A stretch of 64,000 bases of DNA from UBA1205 sp045534635 (GTDB taxonomy: Bacteria > Bacteroidota > Bacteroidia > Bacteroidales > WCHB1-69), in contig JAZSKB010000002.1 of NCBI GenBank assembly GCA_045534635.1, positions 1 to 64,000 of the forward strand. Reading direction: 5' to 3'. Each line of letters starts with the position of its first letter. Within the stretch, counting starts at the first letter, position 1. Positions 16,903 to 26,478 of the stretch are shown here, piece after piece. The notes below the pieces were generated by a model. The model was not told the origin of the DNA. It did not search any database and saw only the letters and a list, made by a program, of their open reading frames with translations. The position numbers and the translations under genes are program-made.

Positions 16903-19727
16903 TGGGAGTTAAGACAATACGCGAGGAACAATTAGAAATAATAGGTGCAAGAGAACATAACTTGCAAAATATTTCATTGACAATACCAAGAAATGCTTTT
17001 GTTGTAATTACAGGAATTTCAGGTAGTGGAAAATCTTCTTTAGCATTTGATACTATTTATGCAGAGGGACAAAGGAGATTTATGGATACACTTTCTCCTT
17101 ATACAAGACGTTTTTTAGGAGAAATACAACGTCCAGATGTTGATAAAATTACAGGTTTAGGACCCGTGATTGCCATTGCTCAAAAAACAGTAAATAGTAC
17201 TCCTCGTTCAACGGTGGGAACAATTACAGAAATATACGATTTTTTACGTTTGCTTTATGCGAGAGTCGCAACCGCATATTCGTATATCACCAATGAGCCA
17301 ATGATAAAATATACTGAAAATCAAATTATTGATTTAATAATAAAAAAATATCAAGGAGAAAAAATTACTTTGTATGCTCCATTGGTGCGAGGACATAAAG
17401 GGCATTATAGAGAATTGTTTGAGCAAATACGACGTTGGGGATTCTTGCATGTACGAGTTGATGGAGAAATTAAGGAAGTTATGCTTCGTATGCAAGTAGA
17501 TAGATACAAAAAGCATGATATTGAAGTTGAAATAGATGAGTTGACAGTTTCAGAAAGTACAACCAAGCGTTTGATAAATTCTATAAAAACCGCTTTGCAT
17601 TATGGAAAAGGTTCATTGATGGTGACAACAACAGAAAATCCTAATCCTATCAATTATAGTAAACATTTAATGTGTCCAACAACAGGAATTTCATATTTGG
17701 AACCAGTACCCTCATCGTTTTCGTTCAATTCGCCTTATGGAGCTTGCCCTCATTGCAATGGATTGGGATATATTGTTGAAACAGACATAAATAAAATTAT
17801 TCCAGATTTTAAAAAATCAATTAGAAAAGGAGCAATAGAACCTCTTGGAGAATATAAATCTACTTGGATTTTTAAACAAATAGAAGCAATTGCCCAAAAA
17901 TATGAATTTTCATTAGATGACCCCATAGAAGAAGTGCCAGAAGAGGCAATTAATATTATTTTATATGGTACTTCATCGCCTTTGTTTATGAAAAATGAAA
18001 CAACAGGAACGGTAATGTATTCATCAAATTTTGATGGATTGGTCAACTTTATCACGCAAGCCTCCGAAGATGCTCCTGCAAATGCAAGAAAATGGGCATC
18101 ACAATTTATGCGAACACAAACTTGTCCAGAATGTCAAGGAGGACGATTAAAAAAAGAATCTATTTTTTATCGAATTGGAGATAAAAGTATTGTTGATTTA
18201 GCCCAAATGGATATTGCTGATTTATATAAATGGACACAAAACATCAACAATTATCTTTCTGATAAACAGATAGAAATAGCAAGTGAAGTTATTCGAGAAA
18301 TCAATGTTCGCTTATCGAGTATGGTTGATTTAGGAATAGATTATTTGTCTCTCAATCGTCCTTCTCCATCGTTGTCAGGGGGAGAAGCTCAACGGATTAG
18401 ATTGGCAACACAATTGGGGTCACATCTTGTTAATGTATTGTATGTTTTAGATGAACCAAGTATTGGCTTACACCAAAGAGATAATCAAAAATTGATACAA
18501 TCGTTAAAAAAATTAAAAGAGAGTTACAATACGGTTTTAGTTGTAGAGCATGATTATGATACAATGAAAGCCGCAGATTATATAGTAGATATAGGTCCAG
18601 GAGCAGGTATTCATGGAGGAAAAATTGTGGCATGTGGAACATTTGATGAAATTTGCGAAAGTGGTTCTCTAACTGGAAATTATCTTGCTGGAAAAAAACA
18701 AATAAATGTACCATCACAAGTTAGAGATGGAAATGGACAATCAATCGTTTTGATGGGAGCAAGAGGACATAATCTTAAAAATGTAACAGTTCGTTTTCCA
18801 TTAGGCGTATTTATTTGTGTAACAGGAGTTTCTGGGAGTGGAAAATCTTCGTTGATTAATAAAACATTGTATCCAATTTTGAATAAAGCAATTTATCGTT
18901 CCGATAATTCAATATTGCCATACGATGAAATATATGGTTTGGAAAATATTGATAAAGTAATAGAAATAAACCAAAAACCCATAGGAAGGTCTCCACGTTC
19001 AAATCCTGTAACATATATAGAAGTGTTTGATGATATTCGTAAATTGTATTCGGAATTGCCAGAGTCAAAATTGAGAAATTATCGTCCGGGACGGTTTTCT
19101 TTTAATGTTTCAGGAGGTCGTTGCGATGCTTGTGGCGGTGCAGGTGTTAAAACAATAGAAATGGGATTTTTGCCAGAAGTATATGTTCATTGTGAAGTCT
19201 GCAATGGAAAAAGATACAATAAAGAAACATTGGAAATTCGTTATAAAGGAAAATCAATAAACGATGTTTTGGAAATGACTTTCAATGAGGCATATGAATT
19301 TTTCTATGGTATTCCTCATATAACAGACAAATTAAAAACAGTGATAGATGTAGGATTGGGTTATTTGCATTTAGGTCAATCCTCAACAACATTGTCTGGA
19401 GGAGAAGCCCAAAGAATAAAATTGGCAGCAGAATTGTGTAAAAAAGAAACAGGTAAAACATTTTATATTTTAGATGAACCTACAACTGGTTTGCATTTTG
19501 AAGATATTCGTATTTTGTTAGAATTGCTCAATCGTTTGGTGGACAAAGGAAATACTGTTTTGGTAATAGAACACAATTTAGATGTGATAAAAACGGTAGA
19601 TTGGGTTATAGACCTTGGTCCGGAAGGTGGTTCTGGTGGAGGTTGTATTGTAGCAGAAGGAAGTCCAAAAGACATTGTTGTTCAAGGAAAAGGTTATACA
19701 GCCCAATTTTTAAAAGAATATTTATAA
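16902..19727 (+). CDS. uvrA: Excinuclease ABC subunit A
   Basis: UvrA is the damage-sensing ATPase of nucleotide excision repair and works as a dimer with UvrB. At 941 residues it is full length. Both ABC modules are complete: Walker A GISGSGKSS at 38-46 and GVSGSGKSS in the second half, signatures LSGGEAQRIRLA and LSGGEAQRIKLA, and Walker B stretches VLDEPS and ILDEPT. Zinc-binding CxxC pairs are present (CPHCNGLG, CPECQGG, CDACGGAG). The ATG overlaps the lptC stop by one base, so it is presumably co-transcribed with the envelope genes. Confidence 0.96.
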   Translation: MGVKTIREEQLEIIGAREHNLQNISLTIPRNAFVVITGISGSGKSSLAFDTIYAEGQRRFMDTLSPYTRRFLGEIQRPDVDKITGLGPVIAIAQKTVNSTPRSTVGTITEIYDFLRLLYARVATAYSYITNEPMIKYTENQIIDLIIKKYQGEKITLYAPLVRGHKGHYRELFEQIRRWGFLHVRVDGEIKEVMLRMQVDRYKKHDIEVEIDELTVSESTTKRLINSIKTALHYGKGSLMVTTTENPNPINYSKHLMCPTTGISYLEPVPSSFSFNSPYGACPHCNGLGYIVETDINKIIPDFKKSIRKGAIEPLGEYKSTWIFKQIEAIAQKYEFSLDDPIEEVPEEAINIILYGTSSPLFMKNETTGTVMYSSNFDGLVNFITQASEDAPANARKWASQFMRTQTCPECQGGRLKKESIFYRIGDKSIVDLAQMDIADLYKWTQNINNYLSDKQIEIASEVIREINVRLSSMVDLGIDYLSLNRPSPSLSGGEAQRIRLATQLGSHLVNVLYVLDEPSIGLHQRDNQKLIQSLKKLKESYNTVLVVEHDYDTMKAADYIVDIGPGAGIHGGKIVACGTFDEICESGSLTGNYLAGKKQINVPSQVRDGNGQSIVLMGARGHNLKNVTVRFPLGVFICVTGVSGSGKSSLINKTLYPILNKAIYRSDNSILPYDEIYGLENIDKVIEINQKPIGRSPRSNPVTYIEVFDDIRKLYSELPESKLRNYRPGRFSFNVSGGRCDACGGAGVKTIEMGFLPEVYVHCEVCNGKRYNKETLEIRYKGKSINDVLEMTFNEAYEFFYGIPHITDKLKTVIDVGLGYLHLGQSSTTLSGGEAQRIKLAAELCKKETGKTFYILDEPTTGLHFEDIRILLELLNRLVDKGNTVLVIEHNLDVIKTVDWVIDLGPEGGSGGGCIVAEGSPKDIVVQGKGYTAQFLKEYL

Positions 19728-19783
19728 AATACATACAAAATCTATTTATTGTAAAAGAAATAAAATTGCATTAAAAAAAATTG

Positions 19784-19791
19784 TATCTTTG
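19784..19791 (+). promoter_or_regulatory. -7 promoter element (TATCTTTG) for rsfS-ftsH-cdsA-psd
   Basis: It matches TAnnTTTG, 24 bp upstream of the chosen rsfS ATG. The TTG inside it (19789) could be read as a start codon, but its position in the promoter argues against that. Confidence 0.65.
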
Positions 19792-19815
19792 CAAGATAAT
19801 ATAGAAAATTCTTTT

Positions 19816-20196
19816 ATGGAGGAAAAAAAGAATGTCAGGATTGAAAAAAATACGCTAAGTGGGTGTATTGTAGAGGCTTTGCAAGAGAAGAAAGCCCAAA
19901 GTATTGTGAAATTGGATTTATCTCATTTGGGATTATCTATGTTTGATAAATTTATAGTGTGTACGGCAACATCAAATACGCATGCAGAAGCATTATTGGA
20001 TAACATATATATGAAAGTTAAATCTCAATTGTCCCTTTTGCCCTCTCACGTGGAAGGAGCAAAAAATGCACAATGGATTGTTGTAGATTATTTTGATACC
20101 GTTGTACATATTTTTCTTTCAGATATGCGTTCTTTTTATGATATAGAAGGTTTATGGGCGGATGCTAAACGCACAGAATATAAAGACGAAGAGTAA
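19816..20196 (+). CDS. rsfS: Ribosomal silencing factor RsfS
   Basis: RsfS (Iojap/DUF143 family) binds L14 on the large subunit and blocks subunit joining in slow growth. The 126 residues contain the family core: LDLS.LG...DKFIVCTATSNTHAEAL, then HVEG...A.WIVVDYFDTVVHIFL...R.FYDIEGLW.DAK. I start at the ATG at 19816 because upstream codons fall in the promoter. It is followed by ftsH after 4 nt, the usual order in Bacteroidetes. Confidence 0.92.
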   Translation: MEEKKNVRIEKNTLSGCIVEALQEKKAQSIVKLDLSHLGLSMFDKFIVCTATSNTHAEALLDNIYMKVKSQLSLLPSHVEGAKNAQWIVVDYFDTVVHIFLSDMRSFYDIEGLWADAKRTEYKDEE

Positions 20197-20200
20197 AAAA

Positions 20201-22294
20201 ATGACAGATAGTAAAAACAAAAACGAAAAGAGTAATTTAAATCCCAATTCAAAAGGGAAAAAAGGTTTTAATTTTTATTGGATATACCTTATTGGTGGGG
20301 TGATATTGATGGCAATGATGCTTTTTGATATAGACGATAACATCAGTGCTATAGACAATATTCAACTCAATAAAATGATTTTGAGAGGAGATGTAGAAAA
20401 AATTGTTATCAAAAAACATAAAGATTTAGCTGATATTTACATCAAATCTGCAAATATCAATAATGATACAACTTACAAAAAAGCATTTGAAAAAAGTAAG
20501 AAAGGACCTCATTTTTATATTGAAATATCAGATATAGGAAGTTTTACCGATGAAGTAAAACAATATGAACAACAAGCAATAGACGATTTGATGTACGGTA
20601 AGCCAGAAGAAATGCAACATCAAATAGAACGGCAATATGAGCGGATAGTGATATTGAGTGACAATTCAAAACCTATTGGTTTTGAAATGATTTGGTATAT
20701 TGGCTTGATATTATTGATGATATTTTCATTTGTAATGATGGGCAGAGCCATGACCGGAGGAGGACGAGGAGGGAACCATTTGTTTAGTATTGGGAAGTCA
20801 AAAGCGACACTTTACGATAAAGATACACAAGTTTCAATCACCTTTGCAGATGTTGCTGGCTTGGAAGGAGCAAAAGATGAAGTAGTAGAAATTGTTGATT
20901 TTTTGAAAAATCCTCAAAAATATACTAATTTAGGAGGAAAAATTCCAAAAGGAGCATTGTTGGTAGGTCCTCCAGGAACAGGAAAAACACTTTTAGCACG
21001 AGCCGTTGCAGGAGAAGCAAAAGTTCCATTTTTCTCACTTTCTGGTTCTGATTTTGTAGAAATGTTTGTTGGCGTTGGAGCCTCAAGAGTGCGAGATTTG
21101 TTTAAAACAGCTAAAGAAAAAGCACCTTGTATAGTGTTTATTGATGAAATAGATGCGATAGGAAGAGCAAGAGGAAAAAATACTTTTTCAGGTTCTAATG
21201 ACGAACGTGAAAATACATTAAATCAATTGCTTACAGAAATGGATGGTTTTTCAACAAATGCGGGAGTGATTATTTTAGCGGCAACCAACAGAGCAGATGT
21301 ATTGGATAGAGCATTGTTGCGTGCTGGTCGTTTTGATAGACAAATACATGTAGAATTACCTGATTTAGAAGAACGAAAAGCAATTTTTGGTGTTCATATT
21401 CGTCCTTTGAAATTGTCGAAAGATGTGGAATTAGATTTCTTTGCAAAACAAACACCGGGATTTTCAGGAGCAGATATTGCCAATGTTTGTAATGAAGCAG
21501 CATTGATAGCAGCAAGAAAAAATAAAACAGAAGTACAAAAGCAAGACTTTTTAGATGCAATAGATAGAATAATAGGAGGTTTGGAACGTAGAGGAAAAAT
21601 AATTTCTTCACGAGAAAAACGAGTAATCGCATTTCATGAAGCCGGACACGCTACCGTTAGTTGGATGTTGCCATACGCTGCCCCTTTGGTAAAAGTAACT
21701 ATTGTTCCTCGTGGAAAATCGTTGGGTGCTGCTTGGTATTTGCCAGAAGAAAGACAAATTACCAATAAAGAACAATTGTTAGATGAAATTTCTGCCACTT
21801 TGGGTGGACGTGCTGCAGAAGAGGTGATTTTTGGTACTGTTTCTACTGGTGCATTGAATGATTTGGAAAGAGTTACTAAACAAGCCTATGCAATGGTTGC
21901 CTATTATGGATTGAATGACAATATTGGTAATTTAAGTTATTACGATTCAAGTGGACAATCGGAATATTCTTTCAATCGTCCTTATAGCGAAAAAACAGCA
22001 GAAGCAATTGATAAAGAAGTGCATACATTAATAGAAACCGCTTATCAACGGGCGAAAGAAATATTGGATGCTAACAAAGATAAATTGTCTCAACTTGCAG
22101 AACAATTATTGTCAAAAGAGGTGATTTTCAGAGAAAATTTAGTAGAAATTTTTGGAGAACGTCCTTTTGATGATGAAGAATCAGAAAATAAAGTAGAAAT
22201 CAACGAAGAAAGTGAACAATCTTCTTCAACTGTTGAAGATATTGATACAACACAAGAAGAAAATGCTGATAATTTAAATAAAAATAATAGTTAA
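20201..22294 (+). CDS. ftsH: ATP-dependent zinc metalloprotease FtsH
   Basis: A membrane-bound AAA+ protease that degrades misfolded membrane and regulatory proteins. From the ATG at 20201 it has 697 residues. A first membrane helix lies near residues 25-45, a periplasmic domain follows, and a second helix near 160-185 precedes the AAA domain. Walker A GPPGTGKT begins at residue 256, the second-region FIDEIDAIGR and the NRADVLDRALLRAGRFDR segment follow, and the zinc site HEAGH is at 479-483. The C-terminus is acidic and low-complexity. The frame is open upstream to 20162, but the ATG directly after the rsfS stop is more likely. Confidence 0.95.
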   Translation: MTDSKNKNEKSNLNPNSKGKKGFNFYWIYLIGGVILMAMMLFDIDDNISAIDNIQLNKMILRGDVEKIVIKKHKDLADIYIKSANINNDTTYKKAFEKSKKGPHFYIEISDIGSFTDEVKQYEQQAIDDLMYGKPEEMQHQIERQYERIVILSDNSKPIGFEMIWYIGLILLMIFSFVMMGRAMTGGGRGGNHLFSIGKSKATLYDKDTQVSITFADVAGLEGAKDEVVEIVDFLKNPQKYTNLGGKIPKGALLVGPPGTGKTLLARAVAGEAKVPFFSLSGSDFVEMFVGVGASRVRDLFKTAKEKAPCIVFIDEIDAIGRARGKNTFSGSNDERENTLNQLLTEMDGFSTNAGVIILAATNRADVLDRALLRAGRFDRQIHVELPDLEERKAIFGVHIRPLKLSKDVELDFFAKQTPGFSGADIANVCNEAALIAARKNKTEVQKQDFLDAIDRIIGGLERRGKIISSREKRVIAFHEAGHATVSWMLPYAAPLVKVTIVPRGKSLGAAWYLPEERQITNKEQLLDEISATLGGRAAEEVIFGTVSTGALNDLERVTKQAYAMVAYYGLNDNIGNLSYYDSSGQSEYSFNRPYSEKTAEAIDKEVHTLIETAYQRAKEILDANKDKLSQLAEQLLSKEVIFRENLVEIFGERPFDDEESENKVEINEESEQSSSTVEDIDTTQEENADNLNKNNS

Positions 22295-22319
22295 TACAAA
22301 GTAAAACAATCGGTTAAGT

Positions 22320-23135
22320 ATGAAAAATTTAATATTGAGAACCATTACCGGAATATTATTAGTAGCATTGATAGTTATTGCTATTTTGAAAGCGGGGAAT
22401 TGGCTTTTCAATATATTTTTTATATTTACTTGTGTAGGCACTTATGAATACAGAAAATTATTGAATATCAGAAAAATAAATATCTCTATTTGGTTTTATG
22501 TAGTGGCTTCGATTGTTTATTTTATTGTAGGTTATATGCCGTTGTGGGATTTTTTTAATCACAATATCTTAATAATGATAATAGTAGTAACAGCGTTATC
22601 GTTGCTTGTGGTAGAGTTGTTTCGTTCCGAGGAAAATCCATTTGAAAATGTTGCTTTTTCTGTATTGGGTTTGTTGTGGATAGTTTTACCATTGGCATTA
22701 GTGAATGTTTTTCCAGTTTTATTCCAAAATGGAAAATATTTATTGTTATCAATATTCATTGTTATTTGGTTATCAGATACATTGGCGTATTGTGTAGGAA
22801 GTTTGATAGGAAAACACAAATTATTTGAAAGGGTTTCTCCTAAAAAAACTTGGGAGGGAAGTATAGGTTCTGCCTTGATAACTTCAGTTATAGCATATTT
22901 TTTGCCTATGATATTTCCAAATATTGGTTTATCTAATTGGCAAATGTTGATTATGGTTTTGATAATCATTGTTTTTGGTACTTTTGGCGATTTGATAGAA
23001 TCTTTGTTAAAACGAAATTTAAATGTTAAAGATTCAGGATTTTGTTTGCCGGGACACGGAGGAATTTTAGATAGATTCGATTCTTCTATATTAGCAATTC
23101 CGTTAGTTTTATTGTATTTGTTAATTGTAATATAA
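22320..23135 (+). CDS. cdsA: Phosphatidate cytidylyltransferase
   Basis: CdsA makes CDP-diacylglycerol from phosphatidate and CTP in the inner membrane. The 271-residue protein has about eight hydrophobic segments. The family signature lies in the C-terminal part: SPKKTWEGSIGS, then GTFGDLIESLLKRNLNVKDSG and PGHGGILDRFDS. Gene order ftsH-cdsA-psd places two consecutive phospholipid steps together; psd begins 1 nt after the TAA. Confidence 0.93.
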   Translation: MKNLILRTITGILLVALIVIAILKAGNWLFNIFFIFTCVGTYEYRKLLNIRKINISIWFYVVASIVYFIVGYMPLWDFFNHNILIMIIVVTALSLLVVELFRSEENPFENVAFSVLGLLWIVLPLALVNVFPVLFQNGKYLLLSIFIVIWLSDTLAYCVGSLIGKHKLFERVSPKKTWEGSIGSALITSVIAYFLPMIFPNIGLSNWQMLIMVLIIIVFGTFGDLIESLLKRNLNVKDSGFCLPGHGGILDRFDSSILAIPLVLLYLLIVI

Positions 23136-23136
23136 A

Positions 23137-23796
23137 ATGAAAATACATAAAGAAGGCTATAAAATTATAGCATGGTCGTTTATACTTTTATCAGTGTTAG
23201 AATTGGTAATTATCAATTTTTTACCACATTCTTTGTTGTCGAATGTGATTTCGTTGACAATAGGATTAAGTATATTTTATTTAATAGTAAGATTTTTTCG
23301 ATTTCCATATAGGTGGCTCGAAGCAGATGACAATGCAATTTTTGCCCCAGCAGACGGAAAAATTGTTGTAATAGAAAAAGTAAAAGAAGAAAAATATTTA
23401 AATACAGAATGTATTCAAATATCAATATTTATGTCAGTAACAAATGTTCATGTAAATTTTCACCCAATAACAGGAAAAGTAATTCAAACGGATTATTTTC
23501 CCGGGGATAAAATGGTGGCTTGGCACCCCAAAGCCTCTGAATTGAATGAACATTCTTGTACTATTATTGAAGATACACAAAATAGAATAGTTCTTGTCAA
23601 ACAAATCGCTGGAGCAATGGCTCGACGTATTGTTTGTATCGCTGAAAAAGGAGATATAGTAAGACAAGGTGATGAACTTGGAATTATTAAATTTGGTTCA
23701 AGAGTTGATGTACTTGTTCCTATTGATGCTCGTTTGAATGTTCAATTGAATGAAAGGGTAAAAGCCAAAGAAACAATTTTAGCTTATTTTGAATAA
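23137..23796 (+). CDS. psd: Phosphatidylserine decarboxylase
   Basis: It converts phosphatidylserine to phosphatidylethanolamine. The 219-residue length and two N-terminal membrane segments fit the short PSD-A type with a self-made pyruvoyl group. Visible landmarks are FAPADGKIV, the FMSVTNVHVNFHPITG block, and the KFGSRVD segment, where cleavage before the Ser would form the pyruvoyl residue. It lies directly after cdsA, with which it forms a lipid-synthesis pair. Confidence 0.92.
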   Translation: MKIHKEGYKIIAWSFILLSVLELVIINFLPHSLLSNVISLTIGLSIFYLIVRFFRFPYRWLEADDNAIFAPADGKIVVIEKVKEEKYLNTECIQISIFMSVTNVHVNFHPITGKVIQTDYFPGDKMVAWHPKASELNEHSCTIIEDTQNRIVLVKQIAGAMARRIVCIAEKGDIVRQGDELGIIKFGSRVDVLVPIDARLNVQLNERVKAKETILAYFE

Positions 23797-23820
23797 TTAT
23801 TAATTTAAAAATATTATATT

Positions 23821-24279
23821 ATGAAAAAGATTTTAACAGTATTAATCGGAATTGCTTTGGTTGGTTCATTATCAGCACAAAGTGAAAATGACAAAAAAGC
23901 AGAGTTATTAAAACAAAAACTCTCAAAAGGGAATTATGAATGTACAGTAGATAGTTCTGCATTAAAAAAAATGGGTAACAACGAAACTATTAACGTTAAA
24001 GTAGAAGTTGTTAACGAAAACAAAGAATCCCAACACAAATGTCCACATGCGACACAAGGACATCAATGCAACAAAGAAGCTCAACACAAATGTCCACATG
24101 CAACACAAGGACATCAATGCAACAAAGAAGCTCAACACAAATGTCCACATGCGACACAAGGACATCAATGCAACAAAGAATCCCAACACAAATGTCCACA
24201 TGCGACACAAGGACATCAATGCAACAAAGAAGCTCAACACAAATGTCCACATGCAAACACAACATCGCAAAGTAAATAA
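23821..24279 (+). CDS. Exported protein of tandem 17-residue Cys/His repeats
   Basis: I do not recognise a family. The 152-residue product has a signal peptide ending LSAQ (about residue 20) and a short charged region. Four full copies and one partial copy of a 17-residue repeat follow (consensus QHKCPHATQGHQCNKEA, codons 24031-24255). Each repeat has two Cys and three His, a pattern that suggests metal binding in the periplasm, although this is inference. The repeats are almost identical in DNA (51 bp), which indicates recent expansion. It is followed 31 nt later by another exported protein and may share its transcript. Confidence 0.75.
   Translation: MKKILTVLIGIALVGSLSAQSENDKKAELLKQKLSKGNYECTVDSSALKKMGNNETINVKVEVVNENKESQHKCPHATQGHQCNKEAQHKCPHATQGHQCNKEAQHKCPHATQGHQCNKESQHKCPHATQGHQCNKEAQHKCPHANTTSQSK
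24031..24255 (+). repeat. 51-bp coding tandem repeat, about 4.4 copies
   Basis: Units start at 24031, 24082, 24133 and 24184, with a partial unit at 24235. They differ only at a few bases, for example GAATCC versus GAAGCT at the unit end. All units keep the frame, and slippage would change copy number without a frameshift. Confidence 0.9.
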
Positions 24280-24310
24280 TAAAATAATAATAATTTAAAA
24301 TTTTAGAGTA

Positions 24311-24955
24311 ATGAAAAAATTAGTACTTTTCTTATTAGGATTATCATTAAGTGCTTCAGTTACAGCACAAACATCTCAAGAACAAGCAATAGAGTATGAT
24401 AAACGTACCGTACAAGGTGTTAGTATAATGGTGCCTTCGTATAGTGTAGATTTAGTAAAAGCCGCTTTACAACAACGTCTGGAAAAAGGGGCAACTTTAA
24501 AAGGTAGTAATTCTAAAGGTTGGCGTATTTATTTAGCACAACAATTTTCTGAAATTGGGTCAATGAATTTTGATATTTATACACAAGTGACTACCGTAGG
24601 AAAAAAGAATACACAATCTACAATTATTTATTTCTTAGTTTCTAAAGGTAATGAAAATTTTGTAACATCAACTACCGACCCAGAAATTATCGAAAATGTG
24701 AAAAAATTTCTTAATGGTTTTGTTACTTATTTGAGAGAATACGATATTAATCAAAAAATATTGGAACAAAACAATTTAATTTCCAAATTACAAAAAGAAC
24801 AAAGTAATATGGAAGCCGATAGAGATAAAATGAAATCACAAATAGTTGATTTAGAGAAAAAAGTTTCAGCAAAAGAAACTGATATTAACAATAAAGCAAA
24901 CGAAATTCAAAAAGCAAAAGATTTGTTGAATTCATTACAATCATCTTTAAGGTAA
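24311..24955 (+). CDS. Exported protein with C-terminal coiled coil
   Basis: A 214-residue protein with a signal peptide ending VTAQ (about residue 20). The middle (residues 35-140) looks like a compact alpha/beta domain without known motifs. Residues ~150-214 are a Lys/Glu-rich heptad region (KLQKEQSNMEADRDKMKSQ type) predicted to form a coiled coil. I cannot assign a function. It is followed by a strong terminator at 25002, so it is probably the last gene of the psd-side transcript or of a short unit with the Cys/His repeat protein. Confidence 0.7.
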   Translation: MKKLVLFLLGLSLSASVTAQTSQEQAIEYDKRTVQGVSIMVPSYSVDLVKAALQQRLEKGATLKGSNSKGWRIYLAQQFSEIGSMNFDIYTQVTTVGKKNTQSTIIYFLVSKGNENFVTSTTDPEIIENVKKFLNGFVTYLREYDINQKILEQNNLISKLQKEQSNMEADRDKMKSQIVDLEKKVSAKETDINNKANEIQKAKDLLNSLQSSLR

Positions 24956-25001
24956 TATAAATAAAATATTGCTTATTTGTGATTATTTTTGTAAATTATT
25001 T

Positions 25002-25035
25002 AATAGGTGTTAAAATTTAACACCTATTTTTTGTT
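25002..25035 (+). terminator. Rho-independent terminator
   Basis: AATAGGTGTTAAA (25002-25014) and TTTAACACCTATT (25016-25028) form a nearly continuous inverted repeat followed by T-rich sequence. It ends the transcript of the coiled-coil protein. Confidence 0.8.
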
Positions 25036-25055
25036 TTGGATTATTTGTTTTCTTG

Positions 25056-25063
25056 TATTTTTG
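25056..25063 (+). promoter_or_regulatory. -7 promoter element (TATTTTTG) of the hydrolase gene
   Basis: It matches TAnnTTTG, with TTTG at 25035-25038 about 17 bp upstream and the ATG at 25099 downstream. Confidence 0.5.
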
Positions 25064-25098
25064 CATACTAATGTTTAGAATATATTAAAATATTGAGT

Positions 25099-25860
25099 AT
25101 GGATATAAAAATATTTGGAAAAGAAAGTGCACCGAAGCTTCTGCTTATTCCAGGATTAGGTGTTTCGTATGAGATTTTTTTACCATTGATACGTCTTGTA
25201 GAACAACAATTCTATATTATAGCGGTTCAGGTTAATGGTTTTATTTTAGGTAAAAAAACTCGATTTTCATCCGTAGATGCTCAATCTGTGGAACTTATTA
25301 ATTATGTAAAAAAATATTGTAATGGACATATAGATTGTGCTTATGGACTTTCGTTAGGAGGTAAAATTTTATCACATATTATGGAAAAAAACGAGATAGT
25401 TATAGACCATGCTATTTTGGATGCGGCTCCGCTACTTCCATTGCCACGATGGCTTGAAATGCCGATACGCTATTTTCAATGTTTTAACGTATGGACATGT
25501 TTTCATTGTACTGGGTTTTGGAAATGGGTGTTTCGCTCTCATTATTTTGATGTATTATTGGACGAATGTAAAAAAGTTTATCCTTTTGGTGGTGGTAAAG
25601 CAGTGTTGGATGGTTATAAATCTGTTTATAATACACGTCTGAATAGTATTACGGGTCAAGACATTCATTATTGGTACGGAACAAAGGAAGCATTTGTTGC
25701 CAAATCACAAGTCAATCATCTTATTTCATTATGTCCTGATGTACATGTGGAAGTTTTCCAAAAAATGAATCATGGTCAACTGCTTATAGATAATACGGAA
25801 GAAGTGGCACGAAAAATTCAGAAAATGGTATATTTTTCATTGCACTTGTCAATGACATAG
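25099..25860 (+). CDS. Alpha/beta hydrolase-fold protein
   Basis: A 253-residue cytosolic protein. The N-terminus has LLLIPGLGVSYE, the oxyanion-side segment of alpha/beta hydrolases. The nucleophile elbow is YGLSLGGK with Ser85, and a late His lies in KMNHGQLL. Asp candidates lie before it, so a Ser-Asp-His triad is plausible. The substrate is unknown. I start at ATG 25099 rather than the TTG six bases upstream. It is monocistronic by position, between a terminator and the Rhs island. Confidence 0.75.
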   Translation: MDIKIFGKESAPKLLLIPGLGVSYEIFLPLIRLVEQQFYIIAVQVNGFILGKKTRFSSVDAQSVELINYVKKYCNGHIDCAYGLSLGGKILSHIMEKNEIVIDHAILDAAPLLPLPRWLEMPIRYFQCFNVWTCFHCTGFWKWVFRSHYFDVLLDECKKVYPFGGGKAVLDGYKSVYNTRLNSITGQDIHYWYGTKEAFVAKSQVNHLISLCPDVHVEVFQKMNHGQLLIDNTEEVARKIQKMVYFSLHLSMT

Positions 25861-26004
25861 AAGATATAAACGGCAAAATTCTTATGGAAATAACAATGAA
25901 TATATTGTTGTTAAACAAATAAGAAAGTAATTCAACCTGAAAACAATATAAAAAGTATAAAAATGATTATCAGATAAATCCAGAGGAAATATTGGAAGCA
26001 TCTT
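25861..26004 (+). other. Possible decayed coding remnant
   Basis: Three plus-strand frames each give a short protein-like stretch in succession, the last ending INPEEILEASFIGTKA and TAA near 26021. Two frameshifts would be needed to join them. It may be a broken small gene at the edge of the Rhs island. This is a weak call. Confidence 0.25.
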
Positions 26005-26478
26005 TTATAGGTACAAAAGCATAATAATAATAAGCAATCCACTCGGGTCCACATACTGCAAAGGTGAGAACAAGCAATAAGCATATCTATTGTGGTTTAG
26101 AGGGTTTTCGGGGTTTTGTATGTACGGGTCAGGGGAAAGAAAATGTGCCAAAACAAGGTCGTACATTCTGCCGTTAAAGTTAATAAGGGCAAAATTATCT
26201 AAATGTTGTTGTCCGGTAAAACCGCGGTCAATAAGGTGGGTGGCGGTATCTGTTTTGCTCCAATCGGAGAACATTCTTCTTTGTCCAAAAGGCGTGTAAG
26301 AAAGTGTATCTACTTTATTTCCTTCTGTATCAGTAATATAAGAGATGCTACCATTGAGAACCGAATGCAAATAATAAAGTTTGTTGCTATCGTTTTGTAT
26401 ATAAACGGCAATAGGTTCATTTCCAGCGTAGATATAAGAATATGTGGTGTTGGAAGAGCTATTGTTCTTGATATTCAT
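26005..26478 (-). CDS. Orphan Rhs core-end fragment without toxin tip (cassette D)
   Basis: 157 codons, of which nearly all copy the end of the Rhs core (SYTPFGQRRMFSDWSK, FALINFNGRMYD, LSPDPYIQNPENPL, YVDPSG). After DPSG only ten hydrophobic residues follow before TAA, so the toxin tip has been lost. The homology to the other copies begins at 26458, directly beside the stop codon (26459-26461) of the lipoprotein gene. No own promoter or ribosome site was seen, and the protein is probably not made. It marks the far end of the orphan array. Confidence 0.75.
   Translation of the reverse strand: MNIKNNSSSNTTYSYIYAGNEPIAVYIQNDSNKLYYLHSVLNGSISYITDTEGNKVDTLSYTPFGQRRMFSDWSKTDTATHLIDRGFTGQQHLDNFALINFNGRMYDLVLAHFLSPDPYIQNPENPLNHNRYAYCLFSPLQYVDPSGLLIIIMLLYL
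26033..26458 (-). repeat. Rhs core-end repeat, orphan copy D
   Basis: About 425 bp aligning with the main Rhs gene and with copy C. It starts directly after the preceding immunity-candidate stop and ends at the DPSG codons. Confidence 0.85.

Noticed and set aside
24031..24255. CRISPR array
   Set aside because: Units are directly joined coding repeats without spacers.
23962..24298. Open frames in other phases over the 51-bp repeat
   Set aside because: The repeat length is a multiple of three and lacks stops in several frames; only the frame with the signal peptide is credible.
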